The notes under the pieces: model-generated
What the model was told of the DNA's origin: nothing
Database searches by the model: none
The model's input: only the letters and a program-made list of their open reading frames with translations
Shown here: positions 11,223-23,336 of the stretch, one piece after another
Numbering within the stretch: the first letter of the stretch is position 1
Layout of the letters: every line of letters begins with the position of its first letter
NCBI RefSeq assembly: GCF_029784135.1
Contig: NC_073745.1
Coordinates: 311,068,258 to 311,132,257 of the forward strand
Source: Toxorhynchites rutilus septentrionalis
Taxonomy: Eukaryota; Arthropoda; Insecta; Diptera; Culicidae
Length of the DNA stretch: 64,000 bases
Reading direction: 5' to 3'
Position numbers and translations under genes: made by a program

Positions 11223-11400
11223 TGGCATGTGTGGTGTTGCATGTTGAACAATCTTATTGAAACCAATGCTCAAAAAAGTTGTTGATCATTAACTGTTACT
11301 TTCTGGTCGGCATAATTTTTGAACAAAAACGAACAAATGACCAGTCCATAAGTGGACCAAGCATCCTCTATTCATGGTAAAATGGGAAGTCAAACCAAAC

Positions 11401-14036
11401 ATAAAACAAGTGACAGCTGTCAAAATGGCGTTAATATCGAAAAAGTTTGGCCAACAAAAAAATAATGCACCTCTATAACAGCTTTACTCTACCTTTATTT
11501 CATAGGGGCCACAAACACACGTTAATCATAGTGTGGCGGGCCGCAAAAAAAGGGAAGGGTGATGTCCACGACACGACAGCATTGTTAACGTAGGACTCAG
11601 TATACACGGCGAACATTCTTCTAGTACTAGATGCTGAGCGACCTCAGGCGACTTTATATTTTTCTCCACCATCGTTATCTATTTGATAACGAATAAAATA
11701 CATCAACAATCTATAACCTCCAGTTCCAACGGTATGGAAAACGATGCAAGCCCTGCACTATGCTTGCTTCATGCATATTCTGAGAAATGCATTCTAAGGC
11801 GAAAAATATTGCACGTCCGTTCAACACAGTGGCAAAATAAAAATTGAGGTTAGTCAGGACGAGCACAATGTTTATAGTGCTTTCACTGCCTGCCGACGAC
11901 ACCCATATTTAATCATTTTAAAGATTTTAATAGTTAGCTTTCGAAGCAGATCTGAAAATCCATACGGTGTCTACACCGAACGAAATTGCACCACTGTGTG
12001 CAATATCTGTCTTCCATTCATGCATCTTTCCTTTGTACTGAGCAAAACCGCTGTGTATGACATCAGCATTGAGAAAGACTACAGTCTGCTTGCTGGGGCT
12101 CAAGTGAGACTTGAATGATGATGATGCCTTGAAAATGATCAATTTCAAAATGATCAATTTCAATTTCAAACTAAACTCCCGGTCTTCAGATTGGTCATCT
12201 GGAAAGTTCGCTGTTGTCTGATCGCTAGCTGCATGAATAATAAATCGTGAATGCTGTGATTTGAGATTTTGAATTGATTGTTTATACTGAGTATATTGAA
12301 AACAGGTGGAGCTTGAATTGCAATATTTTCTCTATCCACATCGTCGAGTGATTCACGTGCGCCGGATTCGCAGTGGTTTGTAAATAAAGTTTTTTAGGTA
12401 ATTGTTTCCTAGGTTTTTGCGATTATTACAAATACAGAACCGTTTAAAATAAAGTAACATCATGTGCATGCGACCCGCGGGCTGCCTTTTGAGTATAGCT
12501 GCTCTTCAACACACACATTATCCTTCGGGCTTTCATGGACAGTACTTGTTTATTGGATAAATATATAAATTATTTGCCACTGGTCGATCGAGCACGATTG
12601 AATACGGATCGGACACTTTCGCTTCCACCCTTCGAATTCAACTAAATTTCTACTTACGAATAAGTCCAGCGGTGAATCGAACTAACACAATCGAGCCGTT
12701 TCCGTTGGGAGGTCAAATTTGGAACTTCTGAACGTAAGGCAAATCTATTCCTCGAAGCACATTTTAACGCAATTTTTCTTTCTTTCTGTTATTTACTACA
12801 AAGGCACAAGAGGCACTCTTTTCAAACTGTTTTGATACTAATCACGCTCCACAGCTCTACTCATAGCGAACAGCCAACAACATCACCCAATGTTCGACGG
12901 ACACAACACTCTCTGTACCAGGACCAGGTGCTGACCAACGCTCGCGCCGCTGCTATTACCCCAAGGTCAGTCTGAAGCCAGCACAGCACCGTCGACGACG
13001 ATCTCACGCCTGTCTTCGTGGAAGACAAACACACGCGGCCCGCGGATATCTCGGCGAGATTAGATTCCGAAAGTATGAAGCTTTCATCTTTATTTATTAA
13101 ACAACACCTCGCGCGCCGTGTCTTTCCAGTGCGAGCACTGGTGGCGGGTGTTCTCGCGGGTGATGAATTGGAAGAGCCTTTGCGCTTCTGCCTTTCGGGA
13201 TCACCATGGGTCGTTTTTTGGTGCATCAGGACAGTCATCTGGGTTTCAAAGGGCCAACATAAATGTAGCGAAACATGAGGTTGATTGGGTGCTATCGAAC
13301 TCAGACCGTTCTCGCTTCCAAGCTCTCCGCATATTCACTGGGCTGTCGCAGGTATCCACGTGTCATGTGCCAGCGATAAAAACAAACCTTGATGGTGTTC
13401 GTTGTCGTCGTCGTCATAATCTCGCGCGCTCAAAGCGCGACTCATTCCAATTGGTGGTGTGCGAAACGAAAACGCAGCATGCGTTAAAGTTGTGTTGGTT
13501 CAGCCAACCTTAAGCCATCGAGAATGTTTTCTAGTTTTGTTGTGGATATGTATTTGTGCGTGCCCGTGTGCTTGGGGAAATAGGAGAAGAAACGCGCGAT
13601 GTCTTTCTCCTGTCAACGTAGACTTCCGTGTTTGTGTCGCTCTAAGTGGATGCTGTGGGGTGTGCTGTGTTCGTACCGGTGATGCTCCTCAATCGATGAT
13701 GGCTTATGGACTAGTGGACATGCTATTGCTCTGTGCAAATGATTGCATTTCTACACCGTTAATACATTGTAGCAACCCAGTTGTCATTTGAGAGAAGGAT
13801 GATTTGAATTCTACGCCATAAAAAGCACAACACCAAAGTTCATTATCATTATATGAACTCTGGAACTCAATCATGCCAATATCAGTTTCGAAATTCGTTC
13901 TTGAACTGTATTGAATTTCTAGGAGAAACGTCGCGCTCACGACGCAGTATTGAGGAAAAGTTTGACTTATTTCTGACAGCTCACGCGTGATTCGTGACAT
14001 GTGTTACAGTAAAACATGTTAAGTTACGAGTATTAT
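11401..14036. other. no gene recognised; GC-richer part at 12.6-13.7 kb
   Basis: 11401-12550 is mixed-composition DNA with no recognised family. About 12600-13700 is richer in CG dinucleotides and has several medium open frames on both strands, the longest 131 codons, without any recognised domain. It might be a promoter or untranslated exon of a gene outside the window, but no splice structure could be supported. Confidence 0.4.
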
Positions 14037-14330
14037 ATTCATTTCATCATGGAAAAACTTACACCTGAACAACGTTTGAAAATCATTGAAATTTACAACA
14101 AAAATTTGTAGAAATGTGTTCCTGTAACCTTTTTTATGGTCGTCATAATCGGTTTATTAAGCAAACCATCCAATGCAACTGCGGTGCAGCCACAGATAAC
14201 ACAAGAACTGCCAACGCATCTCCAGAGAATTCACTGTTTGGTGTTGTTTCGGGGCTGGTGAAATTTTTTTGGTCCTCATTTTTTCGAAGATGAAGATGGT
14301 CACCACGTTACCGTCAATTGCCACACTAGG
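14037..14330 (+). pseudogene. internally deleted mariner-type transposase relic
   Basis: The start MEKLTPEQRLKIIEIYNKN is typical of a mariner-like transposase N-terminus. It is followed by a stop and then, after a large deletion and in another frame, by a fragment with RHNR and then WSSFFEDEDGHHVTVN, which corresponds to the central FFFKNDAGR..VTVNG block. The catalytic core is missing. Confidence 0.65.
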
Positions 14331-14514
14331 AATATTGTTTTATTTTGTTAAGGTTACTAAGGGTATTTGGCATCACTCTATTTTTTTAGGGCTGTTAGAA
14401 GTTCACGATATTAATTTGAGAATCATTTTGATGTGAATGAACTACAATTTTAGAGCACCTACAGAAAATTCTATTGAAATTCGTTGGAAATCCAACAAGT
14501 TGGTAAGGTTTTCA

Positions 14515-15114
14515 CTACACCCAAAGTTAATTTTTAGCACATGTTCTGGCATCCCGATTTTTTACATTAAATGAGCTGAAAGATAACATAAAATGTTCTA
14601 CTCCCCAATACATGTGTATCATTTATATAATATATATGCTAGATCCAATATGAGCGAGCGAAACAGGAGTCACATTTAAATGAAAGCATATGAAAGCTTT
14701 TCGTATAGTTTGCCAAATATACGGCCCAGACAGAGAAAGATATATTCTAGTTCATGTTCTTCTTTATCGTCTTAGAAAACACCTTCCAACTTCATTTTAT
14801 GATGATGTGTAATATTATCACGCTCCTTTATGATAGCGCTGACAGCTCTATGGATAGCGTGGTCGTGTAAAGTAACTTTGCATTCCAGCCGTCCTTGGTT
14901 CGATCCCCATTGACGTCGTATGGACTTTTCTTTTGGCACAATCCCAAATGAAAAGAGAAAAGAAAATAGAAAGAGATGTCTACTCGCATACATACAAACC
15001 ATTTTTAAGCTTTCAAAATAGCTCATTATTTGCGCATTTGACTCTCATGACCAGGAAATGGCATCTTGTCTGCCAAAGATGGAATGTTTTCTGCCAACGC
15101 TAGTTTGGATGTAG
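14515..15114 (+). mobile_element. MITE family C, copy A
   Basis: This 600-bp element has terminal inverted repeats CTACACCCAAAG / CTAGTTTGGATGTAG. Further copies in this window are at 30458-32033, 49009-49796 and 56370-56955 (inverted). It contains a tRNA-like stretch at about 14851-14913 with TGGATAGCGTGG (A-box-like) and GGTTCGATCCC (B-box-like). No protein is encoded. Confidence 0.85.
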
Positions 15115-15123
15115 TAAGTTCTC

Positions 15124-15395
15124 GTGCACCCGTGGCCGAGTGGTTAGCGTCCCACACTATCATGCCGGGTGTTCGGGTTCGATTCCCGTTCTGGCCGGGG
15201 GATTTTTCGTCAAAGAAAATTCTTCCGGCTGTGGTCACGCGTATTCTAGAGCTTGCCACTCCAGAGTACATTTAAGGCGTGTTATTCGGCATCGAAATCT
15301 CAACCAAGTATTAATGAATGACGCTAGTTAATGAACACGTTGAGACGGCAAAAGTTCCACAGGGAACGTTAACGCCATTAAAGAAGAAGAAGAAG
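15124..15395 (+). mobile_element. tRNA-derived SINE, Feilai-like, full length
   Basis: This is the same family as 10523-10798, with A box GTGGCCGAGTGGTTAGC and B box GGTTCGATTCC and an (AAG)n tail. The target duplication is AAGTTCTC (15116-15123 and 15396-15403). It landed within 10 bp of the end of MITE copy A. Confidence 0.9.
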
Positions 15396-15739
15396 AAGTT
15401 CTCAGCGATGCGGAATTCTACTAATTTACATGCCCACCAAATGTTATAAGATTTTTTTTGGAAACGTCCTAAGGCAAACCCTCCCTCCTTCTGATGATAA
15501 CGCAGAAGTAAATCACAGGGCGGACTTGATTATGTACAGTTCTAATTTTTTTCAGTTTATCTAATTGAATCGAAACACAACTATTTTCATTGTTTTTCAT
15601 ACATATATTTTTCGTTCTTTGAATATAAAATCAGAATTTAATTTTATATTCATCCACTTAGCGTCGGAGAACACCCTTGTCACATGTCACAAAATAAGTA
15701 CATAAATACAGAATCTTTCAGATAGCATCGATACGTTGT

Positions 15740-16290
15740 GGGTGAGAATATACACACAAAAATGTTACGAGCAAAACAATATTTTTTTCAGGAGTCTTCA
15801 TACAAAAATGACTTATATTCCAAAAACTATAACGGATAGAATGTTGACGACTTCGACAAAAGTTTATATTTTAACACGATCTAAACCTTTGTCAAATAAA
15901 TTATATCGCTACCTTGACGTTAAACAAAATTAGGATTTGTTATGTTTTTTTCAAAGAATGTAATAAAGATATGAAAAAGTTGTTGTTCGAAAACTTTTCC
16001 CTGTAAAAGTGCCCATCTTCTGATCTATGGACGACTTGTTGGAAATTTCAAGGGCTATTCATAATTATATTTTTAAAAATTTTAAAAAATACGTTTTTGA
16101 GAAAAAATTTTTTTGAGAATTTTAATTTTTTAAATAACTTTTTTGTCAGCGAATTTTTTTTCCAATAACTTTTTGGATTTTTTTTTGTAAAAATTTAAAC
16201 AATTTCCTACATTTCATCCTTTGACAAGAATTTTGAAGGTATCATAGTTTTTAAGTTATAAATTTTTGTAAAAAATTAAGAAAAAAAAAA
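15740..16290 (+). repeat. partial copy of the 2.1 kb foldback family
   Basis: This stretch shares, in the same order, the blocks CTTCATACAAAAATG, ACGACTTCGACAAA, TTTCCCTGTA..AGTGCCC.TCTTC, GACTTGTTGG.AA and CATTTCATCCTT.GAC.AGAATTT with the element at 9159-11222. Only one arm is present. Confidence 0.6.
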
Positions 16291-16299
16291 AGTTTGCTT

Positions 16300-17194
16300 T
16301 TTTCAAAAAGTAGTCTAATTCTTTTACGAATATTTCAAGTACGCAAAGTTGCTTAAATGACCCATGTTTTTACACCCACAACGTTTCACTTCTATCTGAG
16401 ATGGTGCTGCCAACTCTCAAGTCGAGTTGGCAAGAAATTCGTCAGCTGTGAAATATCTAAATTAGTGAATTTGAGTAACATTTCGGAAGTAAAAAACTGT
16501 TAGTGGTTTTTAAGGTGTTATCATTAGTTTCGCTTAGTTTGAGACCACCCTGTACTAAAAATGAATTTGAAATTGAATTTGAATACAACAAATAGTCCGA
16601 TGTTTCTTACTGCAAGCAACAGAGCATGAGTAGATCGGAAGAAGCTGGGGGTTTCACAATTTCTTGGTTATTCTATAACATACATAACACACAAGGACTG
16701 CGATTTAAATGGTTAAGGGCCGATGATCCATCTCGATATGTAGGGGAAATTAGGTTAAAATGAACAGGGTTGGTAAAATGAACCAGTGCTCAAACTTCGA
16801 TAATTAAGCTATAAATAAATTGATACTTCTTTATTATTCTATTCTTAGAACATTTGAAGCTGTTTAAGACACCCTGTTATGCATGAAACTGTCAAATGTA
16901 AAAAAAAAAAAAACAGAAATTTCTCTCACGGTAGCCATTTTGATGTAATTTTGTGCGCATCGTATTTAAGGAATTTCCCTTGAAATTTAAATTATTCGTC
17001 CTGATCCCTTCGACAAATCATTAATTTGGACAACTGTTCACATAATTAAATGAGAGGTGAACAGATATTTTGTTTGGTTTCAGTAATTAATTTGCATTCA
17101 GAATTACTTTGTTGTTTGGGGCAAAATGAGCCACCACTGGATAACGACTAACAATGTCATGTTTTTTGTCGTAAGTGAATGCAAATGTCACTAT
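16300..17194. other. AT-rich DNA, no gene recognised
   Basis: AT-rich sequence with short direct similarities such as AAAATGAACAGGGTTGGTAAAATGAACCA near 16757. No coding or RNA gene is seen. Confidence 0.45.
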
Positions 17195-18090
17195 AAAGAG
17201 TGTTCCACACCAAGTTGCATCTCGTGAAAATCGCTGTAGGAAATTACCCTTTGGGTACTTTCTCATGAAAGTTTGGGTAGAAGTAGTTTAGAGCGTATTG
17301 TTCACATTGTATTTTTATCGCTGTAAATTTTTCGAAAATTGGAAAAAATGGCGTCACCTGGAGAGCAACGTTGTGAAATGATTTTGCGCAAGCTCTTGAG
17401 AAATCCTCAGCTCTTTTATCAGGACAACGGAAAACAACTCGTAATCGTGCAGTCAACAACGAGTCGTTAAATTAAACGTTATTACGAAACTCTGAGCATC
17501 GAACGAAAGCAGAAATCCGGTCAGAATGGATGTTCTATTAGTGATCAGGATCATAAACGTGTCGTGAAAGCGTATAAGCGGAATCCCAATGCTTCGGTCA
17601 GGGATGCGGCCAAAAAGTTGAATCTGTTCAGAGAGCCAAGAACCGGGAGAGACATATGTACAAAGTGCAGAAGGCTCCAAATCGTGACGAACGCCAAAAT
17701 ACAGTGGGAAAGTCACGGGCCCAGTAACTGTACACCCAGATGTTGTCGAAGCCTCATTGTCTCATCATGCATGATGAGACTTGCGCCAAGGCGGACTTCT
17801 GGCTGCTTCCGTGGCTACTGTTCTTCGCCGCTCAACACATGTTTGGTGTTCAAGAGGCACATCAAAGGAAGCAGAAACTTCCAAAGTTTGCCAAGAAATA
17901 CATGTTTTAGCAAGCGATCTGCTCATGTGGCAAAGGGGGTGCGCCGTTCGTGGTTACCGCAACTGTAAACGAGCAGATCTACCACAAGAAGCGTCTACAG
18001 ATGCGTCTGCTTCCTCTGTTGAAGCATGATGAGGGTCTTACGATCTTCTGGCCAGAATGGTCAATTCTTACCCAACGATATTAAGGATAT
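17195..18090 (+). pseudogene. ITmD37E transposase relic
   Basis: The left end (about 17195-17245) is a diverged version of the terminal repeat of the element at 25843. The reading is MASPGEQRCEMILRKLL, an HTH region, SVRDAAKKLNLF, then after frameshifts KFAKKYM, QAICSCGKGGAPFV, LLPLLKHDEG and IFWPE. Stops and at least three frame changes are present. The second catalytic Asp is changed (WPE in place of WPD) and the C-terminal part is missing where another transposase relic begins. Confidence 0.8.
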
Positions 18091-19080
18091 TGGGCTGTAT
18101 GACGAGCTTGAGGATCGCACGCGGCACGCACCTGGTCCATCGGCATCTCGTCCAAGATCTTGGAAATGAACTTCTTAAATTGGTCCATAGCGCTCACTCT
18201 ATGTTCGCTCTGCTTGGCCAGCATGTATGATCATACATAAAAGTTCAGCAGATTAAGGCTAGGAAGGCACACAGTCTTATCAAGAAAATCAGTCAAATTC
18301 TCCCGACGCCACGCTTGGACGATATTCGCCGTGTGAGCCGGTACGCCGTCCTGTTGAAAGACGTAAAGATCCTTTCCGTAGAGGTCCCGAAGTTGTCGGA
18401 ACTTCTCCAGAACTTTATAGTACGCGGCGTGGATTTACTTGTTTTTCTCGATAAACACCAGTGGGAGCTTCCTACGCTTGGATACCGCTTCCGAACCATC
18501 ACCGACGCGGCGTTCTGGAACCGTGAGATGTTTTTGTGGGACAGGGGGATGCTGGCCAACGTCGGCGCCCACAGCCGATTATTTTGGACATTGTGCGGCT
18601 GTTGCAGGACAAAGAAATCAGAAAACACGAACTCCTTACCTGCGTGCCGCGAAAGTATCAGTTTGGCTCTGTCCAGACTCTTGTTCGTTGTAGCCTTCGT
18701 TCCCCCTGAACCTTGCGTTTCTTGTACGGTTTGTATCCCAGAGCCATCGTCATGATGGTGTAGGCAGTCCCGATCTACACATCCAGGTCAGCTGCAGTCT
18801 TCCGGATCGAGCGGTTCAGTTTTCGACGAGCTCGCTTCTTCACCACCATCTTTGCCGAACGCGGCCGTTCGGATCTCTCACGGTTCTTGGCAGAGTCCGT
18901 CTCCCGGTACCGACGGATGGTGGTATAATAAATGAAATTCCGTTTCACCCCGTGGAATTTCAACCGCCAGAATATGTCACCGAGTCGCTCACCTCTCACA
19001 TCACTACATCGTGCGCGGTCAACAACCAACAAATGACAGCAAGTCTACACCGTAGGCGTCGGTTAGCCAATATAAGAGGC
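18085..19080 (-). pseudogene. mariner-type transposase relic (DD34D-like)
   Basis: On the minus strand the N-terminal HTH region is readable at 19032-18775 (KRNFIYYTTIRRYRETDSAKN). It is followed by a KEFVFSD block with frameshift, LFVLQQPHNVQNNRLWAPTL, FQNAASVMV, and in other frames a FQQDGVPAHTANIVQAWR-like block and a MLAKQSEHRVSAMDQF-like block. There are several stops and frame changes. It adjoins the ITmD37E relic and seems to have replaced its 3' end. Confidence 0.75.
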
Positions 19081-19833
19081 TAAATCTGAAACCAATACCA
19101 ATACACAGAATAACATTGTGCGCACCAACACAACGATGAAAAGTTGTATTCGAACTTATTTAACACCCTGTACCATCTTAATCACCTTTATTTCCAGCCC
19201 ATTGGTTCAGGGCAAAAACTCGACAAAAATGTGAACTCTGTTCCTGAGGTCATATTTAATGCCTTTTTTAACAACACGCCTAGGAACAGTCAAAACAGTT
19301 TAAAAATTACAGAGCGTGAATCGAATCAGCATGTGGACATGCAGATTAATTCGGCAAAAATAGTGAAATGGATGGAATGCAATCAAAGTTGAGGATTACA
19401 GGAAATTATATGACTTCTGTCTATCTACCGAAAGATCCTCCTATTTTTGTTCTAAAAGAAGTTTTGCAAAATTTAATCTGAGGTTTCATCAGAGCACTTG
19501 GAAGACTCCTCAGGAACGTAATAAAACTAAATCACATGGGTTCCTCTGAATGAGTAATAATTTTCAAATGTTCAAGCCAAAATTCATGAATTAGTTCGAA
19601 AATTAAAGGTTTCATATAAAAAATAAGTCGTCGTCGTTTCATAAAACTGGCATTCCCAAGTTGATTGATGAGATAAAACACATGTTTATTCAGAAAAAAA
19701 TAGTTTCACATTGGTCTCAATATGATTGAAACTGTTGAAAACGGAAGCAGAGCTGATAGAGTCTATAATACATTAGCTTCTACTTTCGCGGTTGTTTAAA
19801 ATTAGATAAACAAGGATGGTTGGTCCGTTAAAA
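19081..19833. other. AT-rich DNA, no gene recognised
   Basis: No recognised gene or repeat, and only short open frames. Confidence 0.45.
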
Positions 19834-20168
19834 CATGTTCAGAAAAAAAAATAAAAATTTGAATTTATCATCAAATGCACTATTTATTTTATTGAAAAAA
19901 ACTATGATCTTACACAGTAGATCCCAAATGAAACGTTTCAAAAAAAAAACTTCATAACTTGTTGCTTTAGAGCGCCGGTTCGCGGTTTTTCTACATTATG
20001 ATGACTCCCAAATCAATATCGTACATTTTAGCTGTGTAAATACCTCATTTACAGAAACTTCCAGAAGAGTTTGGTTAAGCAAAATATTTAAATAATATTC
20101 TAAGTGAAAAAACATATTTTTTGTGGATGGCAATATAGTTGCCACGGCCTTAGAAAGGGTTAACTCTA
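19834..20168 (+). repeat. interspersed repeat family R, copy 2 (right part)
   Basis: It matches 8285-8676: ACTATTT..TTTTATTGAAAAAAACT, GATCTTACACAGTAGAT, a TTGTTGC stretch and the end GCAATATAGTTGCCACGGCCTTA..AAGGGTTAAC. Confidence 0.75.
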
Positions 20169-20200
20169 AGAGATGAACCAGCATACGGCTGAAAGTCTCT
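20169..20200 (+). repeat. short stem-loop module, copy 1
   Basis: AGAGAT and GTCTCT form a 6-bp stem (one G-T pair on RNA) around a 20-nt loop. ATAATAAAG follows. Confidence 0.55.
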
Positions 20201-20219
20201 ATAATAAAGAATAAAAAAA

Positions 20220-20661
20220 GGGTTAACCCCAAAACACTGTTAATCGCTGCCTTGTAAATTCACATTATTGCTCCTTTAGTTTTGCAAAAATCAAAGCAAT
20301 ATTTCTAGTGCAGCGAAAAAAAAAAGTTTTTTATATATAGAGTTACAAAGTAAAAAAAAAGAATTTTTCCTCAAATACACAATTTATTTTATTGAAAAAA
20401 CTGCATGATCTTAAACAGATCCTAAATAGTACGTTTACAGTGAAAAACTTATCAACTTGTTGCATTTTCAACGAATTTAAACAGATTTTTTTTGTCGGCG
20501 CTCGAAAATCGTGGCTTTGTTTCATAAAAATGACGACCAAATTAATATCGTACATTTTTAGCAGTTTAGCAAATTTTTGGTTTGGTAAAATATTGAAATA
20601 AGATTCCAAGTACAGCGAAAAAATGATGGCAATATGGTTGCCACGGCCTTATAAAAGATTT
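20220..20661 (+). repeat. interspersed repeat family R, copy 3 (uninterrupted)
   Basis: It begins GGGTTAACCCCAAAACACT and ends GGTTGCCACGGCCTTATAAAAG. It is continuous at the point where copy 1 is interrupted by the MITE at 7303-8274. Confidence 0.8.
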
Positions 20662-20960
20662 TAACCTGATTTCCAGATTCCTTCATCATTCTTTGTGTGG
20701 ACACCGACTGGACAACATCGTTGCTGGACGGGCTGGACGGCGAGGGATCGAGTGCCTTTCTCAAGGGAAGAGGGCGGAGGTGGAAGCGCTGGAGTAGAGT
20801 AGAGTAGAGTTTTCAAAGGGCCTTTCTCAAGGCTAGAGACGAATGAACTGCAAAAGTTTAAAGTCTCTATAATACAATACCTTCCTTCCTTCCTTCCAGA
20901 TTCCTTGGCGACAGATTGAGGAAGTCCGTCGATTGCCATATAAATACATCACATTTACAC
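20662..20960 (+). repeat. dispersed repeat with short minisatellite
   Basis: It contains GACACCGACTGGACAACATCG, two CTGGACGG units, GGCGAGGGATCGAG, a (GAGTA)n stretch near 20792 and a (CCTT)n stretch near 20881. It is related to the expanded copy at 2490-2600. Confidence 0.7.
20835..20868 (+). repeat. short stem-loop module, copy 2
   Basis: AGAGAC and GTCTCT form a perfect 6-bp stem around GAATGAACTG..TTTAAA. ATAATA follows. Confidence 0.55.
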
Positions 20961-21084
20961 AACAGAACAACAGTGTAACTGTCAATTCCGTAGGTTTATT
21001 ATTGTACGCACACTAGTATGCACAGCCAAAAAATGGAAACTTTTTGAGCTTTAACTGTGTGTGAGCAAAGAGCACTTGTTTTGT

Positions 21085-22470
21085 GTATTTTGAGATGGGA
21101 ATATTTATAACGCCACCATGTCGTGTATTTCGAAAATAACTGGGAGTTGTTAGCAAATTGAAAAAAGCATAGGCACATTTTAAGTAATATATTTTTCCAA
21201 TTTTCAAGGACCATGCCGAAGGGAATGATTTCAACGGAGAAGGAGCGTGGTAAAATCGATGTTTTGAAGGAGGAAGGATTTTCCCCCCGCGAGATAGCGC
21301 GTAGAATTGGAAGGAGCAGACATGCCGTGACAAACTATATCCGGTTGGGTGCTCAGTACACCACAAAGAAGCGTCCCGGAAGACGTCCTCGCTTAACAGA
21401 TAGGGACAAACGACATATCAAGCGCCTCGTTGTTGAGTCTTAATTTTCATCAGCAAAAATAAAAGCTGAAATGAATATTCCAGTAACCAGTCGTCGTATC
21501 CGTCAAGTTCTAAGCACCGACGCGAACCTTTCGTACAGGAAATTCGTACCTGTACCGCGACTACTTCCTCGGCATAAGAAGGCACGACTGAATTTCGCCG
21601 AGAAATTCCAATTCTGGGATGAATAGTGGTCTAGAGTGGTTTTCAGCGATGAGAAAAAGTTTAATTTGGACGGTCCTGACGGTTCTGCTGACTGTTGGCA
21701 AGATAAACGGAAGAAAAAACCAAGAAGAGAATCTCGCAACTTCGGAGGAGGAACCGCAATGGTTTGGGCAGGCATCAGTGACGCTGGGAAAACTCCAATC
21801 TGCTTCATATCAACAAGAATGAATTCCGAGAAGTACTGCGAACTGCTGGAGGAGGTTTTGATTCCTTTTATGGAAGACGTTATGAACGAAAATGCTATTT
21901 TTCAGCAAGATAACGCTTCATGTCATGCAGCAAGTAACACCAAAAACTTTCTAACGGCCCATAACATTCCTGTTCTTGATTGGCCACCGTGTGGTCCGGA
22001 CTTAAATCCCATTGAGAATGCTTGGGGAATTTTGTCAGCAAATGTATTTGCACAGGGCAAGAAATTTGAAACTGCTGGACAGCTGAAAAAAACTATCATC
22101 AACGAGTGGGCCAAAATTACTCCGAACACGGTAAAATCCCTCATTCAGTCTATGCCAAGGAGGTTGCAAGAGGTTATTGTGAAGAAAGGCGAAGCAACAG
22201 ACTACTAATTACATTTGTTTCGATTTTAGACAGGAAATAAAGTGAATAAATACTTATTTTCAAAGTGGTGTTATATTTATTTCCACCTCAAAATAACGAA
22301 ATAAACCAACACTTTATGCATAGCCCTTTAATTCAATTGCTCAACCGGAACCAAATGATAGGTAATCGTTCTAAGATTCTAAAAATACAATAACAAAATA
22401 TCTTTGATCGAGAACTTTGCAAAAAAGCACTAGAACAGGGATGGCGTTATATATATTTCCACCAGTGTAT
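21085..22470 (+). mobile_element. Tc1-type DNA transposon
   Basis: A transposase pseudogene lies between imperfect ends: GGGAATATTTATAACGCCACC near 21098 against the complement of GATGGCGTTATATATATTTCCACC near 22442. A similar subterminal copy (GGTGTTATATTTATTTCCACC) lies at 22267. The left terminus is eroded, so the exact start is uncertain. Confidence 0.75.
21213..22208 (+). pseudogene. Tc1 transposase, DD34E, broken by two stop codons
   Basis: One continuous frame of 332 codons starts MPKGMISTEKERGKID and is interrupted only by TAA at 21441-21443 and TAG at 21624-21626. The first part is a paired-type HTH (FSPREIARRIGRSRHAVTNYI) followed by a GRPR-like AT-hook (RPGRRPRLT). The catalytic domain has FSDEKKFNLDGPDG, FQQDNASCH and NPIENAWG, and there are 34 residues between the second Asp and the Glu. 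It ends at TAA 22206. All catalytic residues are present, so decay is recent and slight. Confidence 0.92.
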
Positions 22471-23252
22471 GATATCGCACAGTTTTCCCTTTTGTGAGGA
22501 GTGACTTGCGAAATCATCAACGGTTCCTTACTTCTTCTCCTTTGTTTTAAAGAGGCTTTAAACTTTTCAGTTCATTTGCCTCTAATAACGGTTCCCTAGA
22601 CTGCGGACCTGGACGTCGTCTTGTAGATGGCACCTGGATCGAGTGACCAGGTTCTTCGCGACGCCCGAACAATTCATAAATTTTGTCTCCATCTCATGCG
22701 CTTCCGGGAAAGGAGGTGACAAGGTTAAGTGAAGAACTGATACTGTTGGAGTTATAGTCAGGAAGACACGAAGAAAGAACACAAAGCAACGGCTTTTATC
22801 GAGTAATTTCTAACAGTTATGTGAATGCCAAAAAAATTTCCAATGGTGTAGTTTGAGCGAGAAACGAAATTCCAGAGTAAAATTTTGATTGTCATTCTGA
22901 ACTGAATCAGGTGTGTCTGAAGGTAATCTATCGTATTTGTTGTAACAAAAAAAGCGTGGAATGAATGCGCTTCGAAGGCCTCTGAAAAATGTATGCAATA
23001 TCAGTTATTGTTATTGAATTATTTTAAAAAATCTGGGAATATAACGACGGCATTAAACGCAATGTATAACTACAGTGTTATTTTTGATTATACTTCTCGG
23101 TGTAGAGAAACGAAGTGTTCCTTATGACCATCCTTATGTTTTGATTATTGCCGCTCTATTATCATAGAATAGTTTGTGTAATAGGGGTGGTGGTTTATAA
23201 CATTCCAAGCAACCCCGTAATCTTCAAAGTTATTAGAAACGCAGCTTGTTCA

Positions 23253-23336
<84 letters not shown>

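Larger units (their letters stand above)
9050..11400 (-). pseudogene. mariner-type transposase relic split by a foldback element
   Basis: Two fragments (about 9050-9158 and 11223-11390) each match one half of the relic at 50545-50810. On the minus strand they carry decayed pieces of a FFFKNDAGR..VTVN block and a PPRSCDLTPLDY-type block. The foldback at 9159-11222 separates them. No open frame survives. Confidence 0.6.
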
